NCBI GenBank assembly: GCA_051747745.1
Contig: JBNJGL010000033.1
Span: forward strand, 1 to 26,387
DNA length: 26,387 nt
Direction of reading: 5' to 3'
Source: QPJE01 sp051747745
Lineage (GTDB): Bacteria > Bacillota > Halanaerobiia > Halanaerobiales > Halanaerobiaceae
The translations under genes were made by a program, and so were the position numbers. This document shows positions 1 to 7,605 of the stretch, in pieces (the first letter of the stretch is position 1; the number at the start of each line of letters is the position of its first letter). The notes beneath the pieces were generated by a model, which ran no database searches, was not told the DNA's origin, and saw nothing but the letters and a program-made list of their open reading frames with translations.

Positions 1-52
1 CTGGATATAATGGATTCATTGTAAGTTTTTAGGCTATAATTTGATTTTAATG

Positions 53-81
53 TTGTTCTTATTTAAATATTAGTATATAAT
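53..81 (+). promoter_or_regulatory. Promoter of the rnf operon
   Basis: TTGTTC (53-58) and a perfect TATAAT (76-81) are separated by 17 bases, the ideal sigma-A spacing. Transcription would begin near 88, giving a leader of about 70 bases before rnfC. Another TATAAT at 35-40 lacks a convincing -35 at the right distance. This is a motif match only. Confidence 0.6.
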
Positions 82-156
82 AGGAATGGTCATTATTTAT
101 ATTCAATATCTATTTTATTTTAAACACTTTAATCATTTAAGGGGTGAAATTATAAA

Positions 157-1482
157 GTGAGTATTTTGTCTTTTAAGCAGGGGATACATCCTGAATATAA
201 CAAAGAATTAACTAAGGATAAACCCCTAAAAAATGCTGTAAGACCGGAAGTTGTTACTATTCCACTACAGCAGCATATAGGAGCTCCATTGAAACCTCTT
301 GTAAAAAAAGGGGATCATGTAGATATGGGACAGAAACTGGCCGATAGTGACAGTTTTGTTTGTGCACCTGTACATGCTTCTATATCAGGAACTGTAAAGG
401 AAATAAAAAAAGTAGTAACACCAGGCGGCAGCAGATCAGATGCTGTAGTCATTGAAGCAGATGATGAGGACAATTTCTCCAGTGATTTAGAAAAGCACGA
501 GAGTTTAGATGAACTCAGTGGAGAAAAAATCCGAAAAATCATTCGTGAAGCTGGAATTGTAGGTATGGGTGGAGCAATGTTCCCAACCCATGTAAAGGTT
601 TCTATTCCAGATGACAAAAATGTCGAATATGTTATTTTAAATGGGGCAGAATGTGAGCCTTATTTAACAGTTGACCACAGAGTTATGGTAGAAAGACCTG
701 AGACTGTGGTTTTTGGCTTGAAAGCTTTAATGAAAGCAGCTGATGCAGAGAAAGGTTTTATTGGAATTGAGGTTAATAAGCCTGAAGCAATAGCCAGTAT
801 GAGAGATGCTGTTGCAGATGACGAAAATATTGAGGTTAAGGAATTAGAAACAAAATATCCACAGGGTGGCGAGAAAATGCTGATAGAAGCCATTCTGGGC
901 CGAGAGGTGCCGGCTGGAGGACTTCCACTGGATGTGGGTGTTGTTGTTAATAATACTTCAACCTCCGCGGCAGTGGCAGATGCAATTCGTGAGGGTAAAC
1001 CTCTTATAGAAAGAGCAATGTCCATTACTGGAAGAGCAGTAGAAAAGCCTCAGAATATAGTTTATAGAATTGGTACATCTATTGCAGAACTAATTGAACA
1101 GGCTGGTGGATTTAAAGGTGAGCCTGGAAAAGTTATTTTGGGTGGCCCTATGATGGGATTTGCCCAAAAAGATCTCGATATTCCTACAGTCAAAGGTACT
1201 TCGGGAATTCTGGTTTTGCCCGGAGAAGAAGTGGAAGCATATGAACCATCTCCCTGTATAAACTGTGCGAGATGTGTTGATGCATGTCCAATGTTTTTAT
1301 TACCAACCCAGCTTGTTAATTATACCAAAAATGATATGGTAGATGAACTGGAAGAGTATCAGGTATTAAGCTGTATTGAATGTGGTTCATGTTCTTATGT
1401 TTGTCCGGCTAAAATACCTCTGGTACATTATCTTAGAATTGGGAAAGGCCAGGTTATGGCCCGTAAAAGGAAAGAGCAATAA
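157..1482 (+). CDS. rnfC: Rnf complex subunit RnfC (NADH-side electron-transfer subunit)
   Basis: RnfC is the cytoplasmic, peripheral subunit of the Rnf ferredoxin:NAD+ oxidoreductase and carries the nucleotide/flavin site where electrons meet NAD+. The 441-residue protein has the glycine-rich stretch GIVGMGGAMFPTHVK near residue 133. Two [4Fe-4S] motifs lie near the C-terminus: C367-C370-C373-C377 and C406-C409-C412-C416. The length is normal for clostridial-type RnfC. The start is GTG at 157, placed by AAGGGGTGA at 139-147. It is the first gene of rnfCDGEAB, an order shared with many anaerobic Firmicutes, and sits 11 bases upstream of rnfD. Whether the complex pumps Na+ or H+ cannot be read from this subunit. 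Confidence 0.97.
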   Translation: MSILSFKQGIHPEYNKELTKDKPLKNAVRPEVVTIPLQQHIGAPLKPLVKKGDHVDMGQKLADSDSFVCAPVHASISGTVKEIKKVVTPGGSRSDAVVIEADDEDNFSSDLEKHESLDELSGEKIRKIIREAGIVGMGGAMFPTHVKVSIPDDKNVEYVILNGAECEPYLTVDHRVMVERPETVVFGLKALMKAADAEKGFIGIEVNKPEAIASMRDAVADDENIEVKELETKYPQGGEKMLIEAILGREVPAGGLPLDVGVVVNNTSTSAAVADAIREGKPLIERAMSITGRAVEKPQNIVYRIGTSIAELIEQAGGFKGEPGKVILGGPMMGFAQKDLDIPTVKGTSGILVLPGEEVEAYEPSPCINCARCVDACPMFLLPTQLVNYTKNDMVDELEEYQVLSCIECGSCSYVCPAKIPLVHYLRIGKGQVMARKRKEQ

Positions 1483-1493
1483 GGAGGATGAAA

Positions 1494-2405
1494 ATGAATA
1501 ACGAGCAACTGATTGTAACATCTTCACCACATATCAGAGCTGCAGATTCTGTTAGCAAAATCATGTGGTCGGTTGTAATATCACTGTTACCGGCTGTATT
1601 TGCTGCAACATACTTTTTCCAGGCTCGGGCCCTTTCAATAGTAGCGGTAAGTGTTCTTGGAGCAGTTCTGACAGAGTATGTTTTTCAGAGAGTAAGAGGC
1701 AAAAAAATAACAATCAAAGATGGAAGTGCAGTTGTAACAGGTGTTTTACTGGCTTTAACACTACCACCATCTATACCACTATGGACAGTTCTGGTAGGAG
1801 CGGTAGTTTCGATAGGACTTGGTAAACAGGTATTTGGTGGAATCGGATATAATCCATTTAATCCTGCACTTGTAGGAAGAGCTTTTTTAATGGCAGCTTA
1901 TCCGGTGATTATGACAACCTGGACTGTGGATGGAGTAAGTTCTGCAACTCCCCTAAATAATATGAAGATGCAGGGAATTGCAGCTGATACATGGAATTTA
2001 TTTGTTGGTCATGTAGGTGGATCTCTGGGAGAAACATCTGCACTCGCACTATTACTTGGTTTCGCATTTCTGCTTTATAAAGGATATGTAAATTGGAGAA
2101 TTCCAGCTGGAATGGTAGGAACAGTAGTTATTCTTACACTTGTATTTGGAGCAAATCCAATATTTCATCTTTTTGCAGGTGGATTAATGCTTGGGTCACT
2201 ATTTATGGCAACTGATATGGTTTCTTCACCGGTGACTAAAAATGGTCGCTGGATTTTCGGAATAGGTGCAGGTTTAATTGTTGTAATCATCAGGCTCTGG
2301 GGTGGATATCCAGAAGGAGTAATGTATGCTATACTGCTGATGAATACCACAGTTCCACTTATTAATAGATATACAAGGCCTCGTTCCTTAGGAGAGGTGA
2401 GATAA
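1494..2405 (+). CDS. rnfD: Rnf complex subunit RnfD (flavinylated membrane subunit)
   Basis: RnfD is an integral membrane subunit carrying covalently bound FMN and is related to NqrB. The 303-residue product is highly hydrophobic with many membrane helices. The family's flavin-attachment site is seen as DGVSSATPLNN, with the acceptor threonine at residue 152 of this start. I chose ATG 1494, not the in-frame ATG at 1488, because 1488 abuts the ribosome site AAGGAGG (1481-1487) while 1494 sits six bases after it. The TAA stop is immediately followed by the rnfG ATG, so the two are probably translationally coupled. The flavin must be attached by an ApbE-type transferase; none is encoded in this window. 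Confidence 0.96.
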   Translation: MNNEQLIVTSSPHIRAADSVSKIMWSVVISLLPAVFAATYFFQARALSIVAVSVLGAVLTEYVFQRVRGKKITIKDGSAVVTGVLLALTLPPSIPLWTVLVGAVVSIGLGKQVFGGIGYNPFNPALVGRAFLMAAYPVIMTTWTVDGVSSATPLNNMKMQGIAADTWNLFVGHVGGSLGETSALALLLGFAFLLYKGYVNWRIPAGMVGTVVILTLVFGANPIFHLFAGGLMLGSLFMATDMVSSPVTKNGRWIFGIGAGLIVVIIRLWGGYPEGVMYAILLMNTTVPLINRYTRPRSLGEVR

Positions 2406-2966
2406 ATGGAAAAAGAGAGTATTGGAAGATTAGTTCTTACTTTAACAGTAATTGGAATAATCTCTGCCCTTACACTGGCTTTTGTATACCAGTGGACAAC
2501 ACCTTACATAAAAGAACATCAGGCAGCCGCTCAGGAAAAAGCAGTATTTAATGTGCTGCCCGGTGCAGAAAAATTTGAAGAAGTAAATAAAAATGGACAT
2601 ACTTTTTATGAAGGTTACAATAATGCAGGTTCACGAGTAGGTATTGCTTATATTGCAGTAGGTGGAGGTTTTCAGGGACAGATCGAATTAATGATCGGAG
2701 TAAACCTGAATGAAGAAAAAATTTATGGCATAAGTATTCTCACTCATTCAGAAACACCTGGTTTAGGAGCGAGAATTACAGAAGATGCATATAAAAGTAA
2801 TTTTGTAGATAAACCTTTTGGTGATTATACAGTGATAAAAAGAGAAACTACTGAACCGACAGAAGTTGAAGCGATTTCAGGTGCTACAATTTCTTCTGAA
2901 AAGGTTACTACAATAATAGAAAATGCAGTAAGTACAATACAGAGTGCATATGGAGGTGGAATGTAA
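2406..2966 (+). CDS. rnfG: Rnf complex subunit RnfG (covalent FMN subunit)
   Basis: RnfG is a single-span membrane subunit whose extracytoplasmic domain carries covalent FMN. The 186-residue protein has one N-terminal helix (about residues 8-28) and the family motif HSETPGLGAR (about 114-123). The flavinylation motif is SGATISS with acceptor Thr161. The length is typical. The ribosome site GGAGAGGTGAG lies inside the end of rnfD, and the ATG at 2406 follows the rnfD stop directly. Its own stop overlaps the rnfE start by one base (TAATG). It accepts electrons within the membrane arm, probably relaying between RnfD and the RnfA/E iron-sulfur site by analogy with Nqr. Confidence 0.96.
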   Translation: MEKESIGRLVLTLTVIGIISALTLAFVYQWTTPYIKEHQAAAQEKAVFNVLPGAEKFEEVNKNGHTFYEGYNNAGSRVGIAYIAVGGGFQGQIELMIGVNLNEEKIYGISILTHSETPGLGARITEDAYKSNFVDKPFGDYTVIKRETTEPTEVEAISGATISSEKVTTIIENAVSTIQSAYGGGM

Positions 2967-3562
2967 TGGCCAGTCAACTGCTTGATGATTTCAAAAATGG
3001 TCTCTGGAACGAAAACCCTATTTTTAGATTAGTTATTGGTATGTGTCCAACTTTAGCTGTTACTAATACTACAGAAAATGGACTGGCTATGGGGATAGCG
3101 ACTTCTTTTGTATTAATTTCTTCAGAAATTGTAATATCTTTAATAAAAAAATTGATACCAAAAAATGTTCGTATTCCAAGTTATATTCTTATAATAGCTA
3201 CTTTTGTAACATTTACTGATTATTTCCTTAAAGCTTTTTATCCAGGTATTGCGGCATCTTTGAGTCTGTTTATACCACTTATAGTTGTTAACTGTCTGAT
3301 TCTGGGAAGACAGGAAGCTTTTGCATCCAGAAACCCTGTACATAGAGCTATTGCTGATGGGCTCGGCATGGGTATTGGTTTTACCTGGGCACTGACTCTT
3401 TTAGGTGCAGTTAGAGAACTATTTGGTATGGGATCAATCTTCGGTTTTCAGATTTTAGGTGCATGGTATAAACCGATGATTATTATGGTTTTGCCAGCCG
3501 GTGCTTTTATAACACTTGGTATTTTAGTTGGTATTATGAACTTAATCAGCAGGGAGGGTTAA
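2966..3562 (+). CDS. rnfE: Rnf complex subunit RnfE
   Basis: RnfE is a polytopic membrane subunit related to NqrD. With RnfA it forms an inverted pseudo-symmetric pair that holds an intramembrane [2Fe-2S] cluster. The 198-residue sequence shows about six hydrophobic segments. The two cluster cysteines expected for the family are visible at C27 (GMCPTLA) and C110 (VVNCLILG). The start ATG overlaps the last base of the rnfG stop codon, indicating translational coupling. Length and motifs are canonical and I see nothing unusual. Confidence 0.96.
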   Translation: MASQLLDDFKNGLWNENPIFRLVIGMCPTLAVTNTTENGLAMGIATSFVLISSEIVISLIKKLIPKNVRIPSYILIIATFVTFTDYFLKAFYPGIAASLSLFIPLIVVNCLILGRQEAFASRNPVHRAIADGLGMGIGFTWALTLLGAVRELFGMGSIFGFQILGAWYKPMIIMVLPAGAFITLGILVGIMNLISREG

Positions 3563-3565
3563 ATA

Positions 3566-4156
3566 ATGGAACAGTTCACACAGGTAATACTGTTATTTAT
3601 CAGTACAGTTTTAATAAATAACTTTATACTGGTTAGATTCCTGGGAATATGTCCATTTCTCGGTGTTTCTAAACATGTAGAAACAGCTTTTAGTATGGGA
3701 TTAGCAACAACATTTGTTATGACCCTTACTGCAGCAGCAACCTGGCTGATAAATACTTTTATTCTGGAAGCTTTAAATCTTCCTTTTTTGCAGTATGTAT
3801 CCTTTATAATTGTAATTGCATCTCTGGTTCAGTTTGTGGAAATGTTTATCAAAAAAACGAGTCCTGTTTTATATAAAGCACTGGGTATCTTTTTACCTCT
3901 AATTACAACTAACTGTGCAATTTTGGGACTGGCTCTGCTGATTCCTTTAAATGGATACAGCTTTATTGCCAGTGTTGTATTTGGATTTGGTGCCGGTGTC
4001 GGTTTTACTCTGGCTATAGTATTGATGGCCGGTTTAAGAGAAGGACTGGAATTCGGTGATGTACCAGGTACTCTAAAAGGTGTACCTATTACTTTGATCA
4101 TAGCTGGAATTATGGCAATGGCATTTATGGGCTTTTCCGGCCTTATTTCGATGTAG
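3566..4156 (+). CDS. rnfA: Rnf complex subunit RnfA
   Basis: RnfA is the membrane partner of RnfE (NqrE-like) in the ion-translocating core. The 196-residue product has about six membrane segments. Its two conserved cysteines are C29 (GICPFLG) and C117 (TTNCAILG), which together with C27 and C110 of RnfE would give the four ligands of the shared [2Fe-2S] cluster. The start ATG is three bases after the rnfE stop, with the ribosome site AGGGAGGG inside the end of rnfE. Assignment of A versus E rests on these motif contexts and on the operon order. Confidence 0.96.
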   Translation: MEQFTQVILLFISTVLINNFILVRFLGICPFLGVSKHVETAFSMGLATTFVMTLTAAATWLINTFILEALNLPFLQYVSFIIVIASLVQFVEMFIKKTSPVLYKALGIFLPLITTNCAILGLALLIPLNGYSFIASVVFGFGAGVGFTLAIVLMAGLREGLEFGDVPGTLKGVPITLIIAGIMAMAFMGFSGLISM

Positions 4157-4176
4157 TGGAGGTGGAATACAGATAA

Positions 4177-5187
4177 ATGGACTCAGTATATATATATTCA
4201 ATTTTGAGCATGGGTGGTATAAGTGCTCTATTAGCAGCTGGTTTAGGCTTTGCTTCAAAGAAATTTGTAATTGATCAGGATCCACGTATAAATAAAGTAG
4301 AAGATGTTTTACCGGGAGCTAATTGTGGTGCATGTGGTTATGCTGGATGTGCCAGTTTTGCGGAAGCTGTTGTAGAAGGTGATGCACCGGTAAATGGATG
4401 CCCGGTTGGTGGTGACAGTGTTGCCAGCAATATAGGGGATATTTTAGGAAAAGATGCAGGCAGTTCTACCAAAATGGTAGCAGAGCTTCTCTGTGGTGGT
4501 GGTAAAAAAGAAGCCAGACGCAGAGGAGAATATCAGGGGATTGAAACCTGTCAGGCAGCAGATGCAATAAATGGTGGAGAAAAAATATGTTCATTCAGCT
4601 GTCTTGGATTTGGTGACTGTGAGGCTGTTTGTCCTTTTGATGCAATTGTAATGGGCGAAAATGGTCTTCCGGAAATTGACCCGGAAAAATGTACAGCATG
4701 TGGAAAATGTGTTGAAGCATGTCCGCGCAATATATTGCTTCTGGCACCAAATTCTGCTAAAACACATATTAGATGTTCTTCTCATGACTCCGGGAAATTA
4801 GTTAGAAAAATATGTGAAGTAGGCTGTATAGGATGCGGTATTTGTGCAAGAGTTTGTCCGGTCGATGCCATAGAAATGCAGGATAATCTGGCAGTAATTG
4901 ATTATGATAAATGTGTTAACTGTGGTCTCTGTGCAGAAAAATGTCCTACTGGAACAATAGAATTCCAGGCTGAAAGAATTAAAAAAGTAGAAATCAATGA
5001 TAAATGTGTTGGCTGTACATTATGTGCAAAAGCATGTCCTGTTGATGCTATTTCTGGTGAAGTAAAAGAAAGGCATGAGATTGATCAGGACAAATGTATC
5101 CAGTGTGGTTTATGTTTTGAAGCATGTAATGTTGATGCAGTAGATCTCTTTTATGAAAAAGATTTGGAAGAAGGGAAAAGTGAATAA
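4177..5187 (+). CDS. rnfB: Rnf complex subunit RnfB (polyferredoxin)
   Basis: RnfB is the entry point for electrons from ferredoxin. The 336-residue protein has one N-terminal membrane anchor (about 8-25), then the family-specific cluster motif with C50, C53, C58 and C75. Six further four-cysteine motifs follow: C138/142/148/152, C172/175/178/182, C217/220/223/227, C246/249/252/256, C277/280/283/287 and C307/310/313/317. That allows up to seven [4Fe-4S] clusters, many more than in the short proteobacterial RsxB (about 190 residues), and resembles other anaerobes' long RnfB. The last motif ends in Cys-Asn rather than Cys-Pro. The ribosome site GGAGGTGG is at 4158-4165. It is the last gene of the rnf operon, before a terminator. 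Confidence 0.96.
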   Translation: MDSVYIYSILSMGGISALLAAGLGFASKKFVIDQDPRINKVEDVLPGANCGACGYAGCASFAEAVVEGDAPVNGCPVGGDSVASNIGDILGKDAGSSTKMVAELLCGGGKKEARRRGEYQGIETCQAADAINGGEKICSFSCLGFGDCEAVCPFDAIVMGENGLPEIDPEKCTACGKCVEACPRNILLLAPNSAKTHIRCSSHDSGKLVRKICEVGCIGCGICARVCPVDAIEMQDNLAVIDYDKCVNCGLCAEKCPTGTIEFQAERIKKVEINDKCVGCTLCAKACPVDAISGEVKERHEIDQDKCIQCGLCFEACNVDAVDLFYEKDLEEGKSE

Positions 5188-5225
5188 TTAAAATTAAAAT
5201 TTTAATTTAATCTTATACCTAAATC

Positions 5226-5251
5226 ACCCGGCTTCTGCCGGGTTTTCTTCT
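5226..5251 (+). terminator. Rho-independent terminator of the rnf operon
   Basis: A perfect 7-bp stem, ACCCGGC (5226-5232) and GCCGGGT (5237-5243) with loop TTCT, is followed by a T-rich tract. It lies about 40 bases after rnfB and separates the rnf operon from the next promoter. Confidence 0.93.
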
Positions 5252-5273
5252 GTTCATGATATGCATAGATGTG

Positions 5274-5302
5274 TGGACATGATAACTAAAAGATGTTAAA
5301 AT
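5274..5302 (+). promoter_or_regulatory. Extended -10 promoter for the NusG-II/Gx/maf/mre/min operon
   Basis: TGGACA (5274-5279), a 17-base spacer, and TAAAAT (5297-5302) preceded by TGT at 5294-5296 form a good sigma-A promoter with an extended -10. Transcription would start near 5309. It follows the rnf terminator. I found no other equally good promoter before 19067, so it may drive up to fifteen genes. Confidence 0.7.
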
Positions 5303-5346
5303 GTTAATTAATGATAGTATAAATTACTAAATTGTGGTGAATTTAT

Positions 5347-5754
5347 TTGAAGATAAGAGATATTATTACTTTTTATGATAAAATTTTAATTATAATGATA
5401 ATTATTGCCAGTTTATTAATGTTATTTGTGCCTTTTTATTTTGCCCGACAGGGTGATTCAGATAATCTTTATCTCATTATTGAATCAAATGGAGAAGAGA
5501 TTAAGAGATTTCCTCTTGCCGATACATTTTCTGATCCTGTTATAATTGAGGTGGAGGGACCTATAGGTACTCACAAAATTGAGGCATATCAGGGGAGAGT
5601 CAGGGTAAAAGAAGCACCTGAAGATGATCCGCTCAAAATATGTGAAAAGACAGGCTGGATTGACCAGCAGGGCCCTGTTATTATTTGTGTTCCGAACAAA
5701 ATTAGCATCTGGATTGAATCTTCAGATGCAGAGGTAGATGGGATGAGCTGGTAA
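5347..5754 (+). CDS. Membrane-anchored NusG domain II-containing protein
   Basis: This 135-residue protein has one N-terminal hydrophobic helix (about 12-32) followed by an all-beta-looking domain of about 100 residues, probably exported. The family is known as NusG domain II-containing protein; despite the name there is no NGN domain, so a role in transcription elongation is not supported. C99 (LKICEKTGWI) and C114 (VIICVPNK) sit in the motifs conserved in the family and could form a disulfide or bind a cofactor. The start is TTG at 5347 with GTGGTGA just upstream; no ATG is available. The Gx transporter gene follows 23 bases later, a pairing I recall from many Firmicutes. The function is unknown. 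Confidence 0.85.
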   Translation: MKIRDIITFYDKILIIMIIIASLLMLFVPFYFARQGDSDNLYLIIESNGEEIKRFPLADTFSDPVIIEVEGPIGTHKIEAYQGRVRVKEAPEDDPLKICEKTGWIDQQGPVIICVPNKISIWIESSDAEVDGMSW

Positions 5755-5777
5755 ATGCTGAAAAGAAGGGTAGATTT

Positions 5778-6293
5778 ATGATTAGAACAAGAAAGATTGT
5801 TATGATAGGTTTACTGGTTGGACTGGGACTTATTATGCATTTTGTGGAAACAATGCTTCCGCTGACGGCTGTCGTGCCGGGAGCTAAGCTTGGTCTGGCC
5901 AATATAGTAAGTTTAATTGGAATTGTACTGTTTGGATTTAGTGGTGGACTGCAGATTGTGCTGTTGAGAATTATTATAGGCTCACTGCTTGCAGGTACTT
6001 TTATGACTATAAATTTTTATTTGAGTTTAAGTGGTGGATTGTTAAGTTTTTTTATTATGTATTTTGTATATAATTTTTTTAAAGATCAATTTAGCCTTAT
6101 AGGTGTTAGTGTTATAGGTGCTGTTACACATAATATTGGTCAAATTGTAATAGCATATATAATAATAGAAAATGCAGCAATCTTTTACTATCTACCATTT
6201 TTAACATTACTTGCAGTACCTACGGGAATAAGTATTGGCCTGGTTAGTTTTTTTACAGTTTCATATTTGCCCACTTCTTTTACCGGGAGGTGA
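5778..6293 (+). CDS. Gx transporter family protein (often annotated heptaprenyl diphosphate synthase component I)
   Basis: The 171-residue membrane protein has about five hydrophobic segments and the family signatures PGAKLGLANIVSLI (about 34-47) and a C-terminal HNIGQI motif. It resembles small S-component-like membrane proteins. The old label, heptaprenyl diphosphate synthase component I, is doubtful because there are no Asp-rich prenyltransferase motifs; a transporter role for an unknown small substrate is more plausible. It follows the NusG-II gene and is four bases upstream of maf, whose ribosome site GGGAGG immediately precedes this gene's TGA stop. The substrate cannot be predicted from the sequence. 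Confidence 0.85.
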   Translation: MIRTRKIVMIGLLVGLGLIMHFVETMLPLTAVVPGAKLGLANIVSLIGIVLFGFSGGLQIVLLRIIIGSLLAGTFMTINFYLSLSGGLLSFFIMYFVYNFFKDQFSLIGVSVIGAVTHNIGQIVIAYIIIENAAIFYYLPFLTLLAVPTGISIGLVSFFTVSYLPTSFTGR

Positions 6294-6297
6294 AATA

Positions 6298-6873
6298 ATG
6301 GGAAAACTCGTATTAGCTTCAGCTTCTCCGAGAAGGGAAGAGCTTTTAAAACAGCTGAAGCTTAAATTTACAATAGTACCGAGCAGAATAGATGAAAGTC
6401 AATTTGATAATTTAAAACCTGTTGATATGGTGGAAAAACTTGCATTTGCAAAGGCTGAGGCTGTTTCTAATCTGGTTGAAGATACCATTATAATTGCGGC
6501 AGATACTGTAGTGGTATATCAGGATAAAGTGTTGAATAAACCAAAAGATGCAGAAGATGCTAAAAACATGCTTTCAACCTTAAGTGGTAAAGAACATCAG
6601 GTTATAACTGCTGTTGCTTTAATAAATTCTGAAACAGATGAATATCTGGTAGAACATAATATTACCAGTGTGTTTATGGAAGAAATTTCAGGAGAAGAAA
6701 TAGATAAATATATAGAAACAGGAGAACCGATGGGCAAAGCTGGAGCATATGCTATACAGGGTTTTGGAGCATTATTTGTTAGAGAGATTAAAGGTTCTTA
6801 TTATTCTGTAGTTGGACTGCCTTTAAATCAATTATCAAAAATGCTGAAGAAATTTGATTATGGAATCTTATAA
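6298..6873 (+). CDS. maf: Maf family nucleoside triphosphate pyrophosphatase
   Basis: Maf proteins hydrolyse non-canonical or modified nucleoside triphosphates (dTTP/UTP-type in many members) to monophosphate and pyrophosphate, and over-expression affects septation. The 191-residue protein has the hallmark LASASPRREELL (about 5-16), the acidic AADTVV motif (about 68-73) and GKAGAYAIQG (about 143-152). The open frame extends upstream to 6235, but ATG 6298 matches the family N-terminus and has GGGAGGTGA at 6285-6293. It lies between the Gx transporter gene and radC, the order seen widely in Firmicutes. Confidence 0.95.
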   Translation: MGKLVLASASPRREELLKQLKLKFTIVPSRIDESQFDNLKPVDMVEKLAFAKAEAVSNLVEDTIIIAADTVVVYQDKVLNKPKDAEDAKNMLSTLSGKEHQVITAVALINSETDEYLVEHNITSVFMEEISGEEIDKYIETGEPMGKAGAYAIQGFGALFVREIKGSYYSVVGLPLNQLSKMLKKFDYGIL

Positions 6874-6893
6874 GAGAAAGGAGTTATATTTTG

Positions 6894-7589
6894 ATGGAGG
6901 CCCACAGGGATAGGTTTACCATCAAAGAGTTACCTGAAGAAGAACGACCAAGAGAAAAACTGCTCACCAAAGGGGCAGAATTTTTAAGTAATTCAGAACT
7001 GCTTGCACTGATTATTAGGACAGGAAGCAGGGAAAAGACTGCTGTAGAACTTGCTCAGCATATTATTAATTATTTTGATGGATTAAAAAATTTAATTAAT
7101 TTAAGCTGTGAAGAACTGCAAACTGTTAAAGGAGTTGGAACAGCCAAAGCTTCACAAATATCAGCTCTGGTAGAATTATCAAAAAGAATTTCAAAAGCAA
7201 AAGCAGAAAAAGGAAAGACTATCTTTACTCCAGCTAAAGCAGCTGAACTGCTTATGGAAGATATGAGGCATTTGGAGCAGGAAGTTGTAAAAGCTGTACT
7301 GCTGGATGTTAAAAATAAGGTTATCAAAATTTCTGAAATAACAAAAGGAGGATTATCCAGTTCAATTGTACATCCCAGAGATGTTTTTAAAGAAGCAATA
7401 CGTAAAAATAGTGCTGCTATAATTCTGGCACATAACCACCCCAGTGGTGTACCTGAGCCGAGTTCTGAAGATATAAGTATTAGCAAAAAAATTGCTAAGT
7501 CAGGAACTATACTGGGAATTGAGCTGGTTGACCATATAATAATTGGTGATGGAAAATATGTAAGTTTAAAAGAAAAAGATTTGATCTGA
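6894..7589 (+). CDS. radC: RadC family JAB/MPN-domain protein
   Basis: RadC proteins carry an N-terminal helix-hairpin-helix region and a C-terminal JAB/MPN metalloprotease-like domain. The historical link to DNA repair is weak, so the cellular role is unsettled. Here the hairpin motif VKGVGTAKASQI lies near residue 80, and the metal motif HNHPSGVPEPSSED gives H180, H182 and D193 as ligands. The length of 231 residues is typical. ATG 6894 is preferred; the adjacent in-frame TTG 6891 is also possible because AAAGGAG at 6877-6883 would serve either. It is co-transcribed with maf and mreB. Confidence 0.94.
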   Translation: MEAHRDRFTIKELPEEERPREKLLTKGAEFLSNSELLALIIRTGSREKTAVELAQHIINYFDGLKNLINLSCEELQTVKGVGTAKASQISALVELSKRISKAKAEKGKTIFTPAKAAELLMEDMRHLEQEVVKAVLLDVKNKVIKISEITKGGLSSSIVHPRDVFKEAIRKNSAAIILAHNHPSGVPEPSSEDISISKKIAKSGTILGIELVDHIIIGDGKYVSLKEKDLI

Positions 7590-7605
7590 AAGGGGTATTT
7601 TATAG

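Noticed and set aside
35..40. First TATAAT upstream of rnfC
   Set aside because: No -35-like hexamer at 16-18 bases upstream; the second TATAAT at 76-81 has one at 17 bases.
5187..5215. AT-only near-palindrome right after rnfB
   Set aside because: Low-complexity A/T sequence; the GC-rich hairpin downstream is a better terminator.
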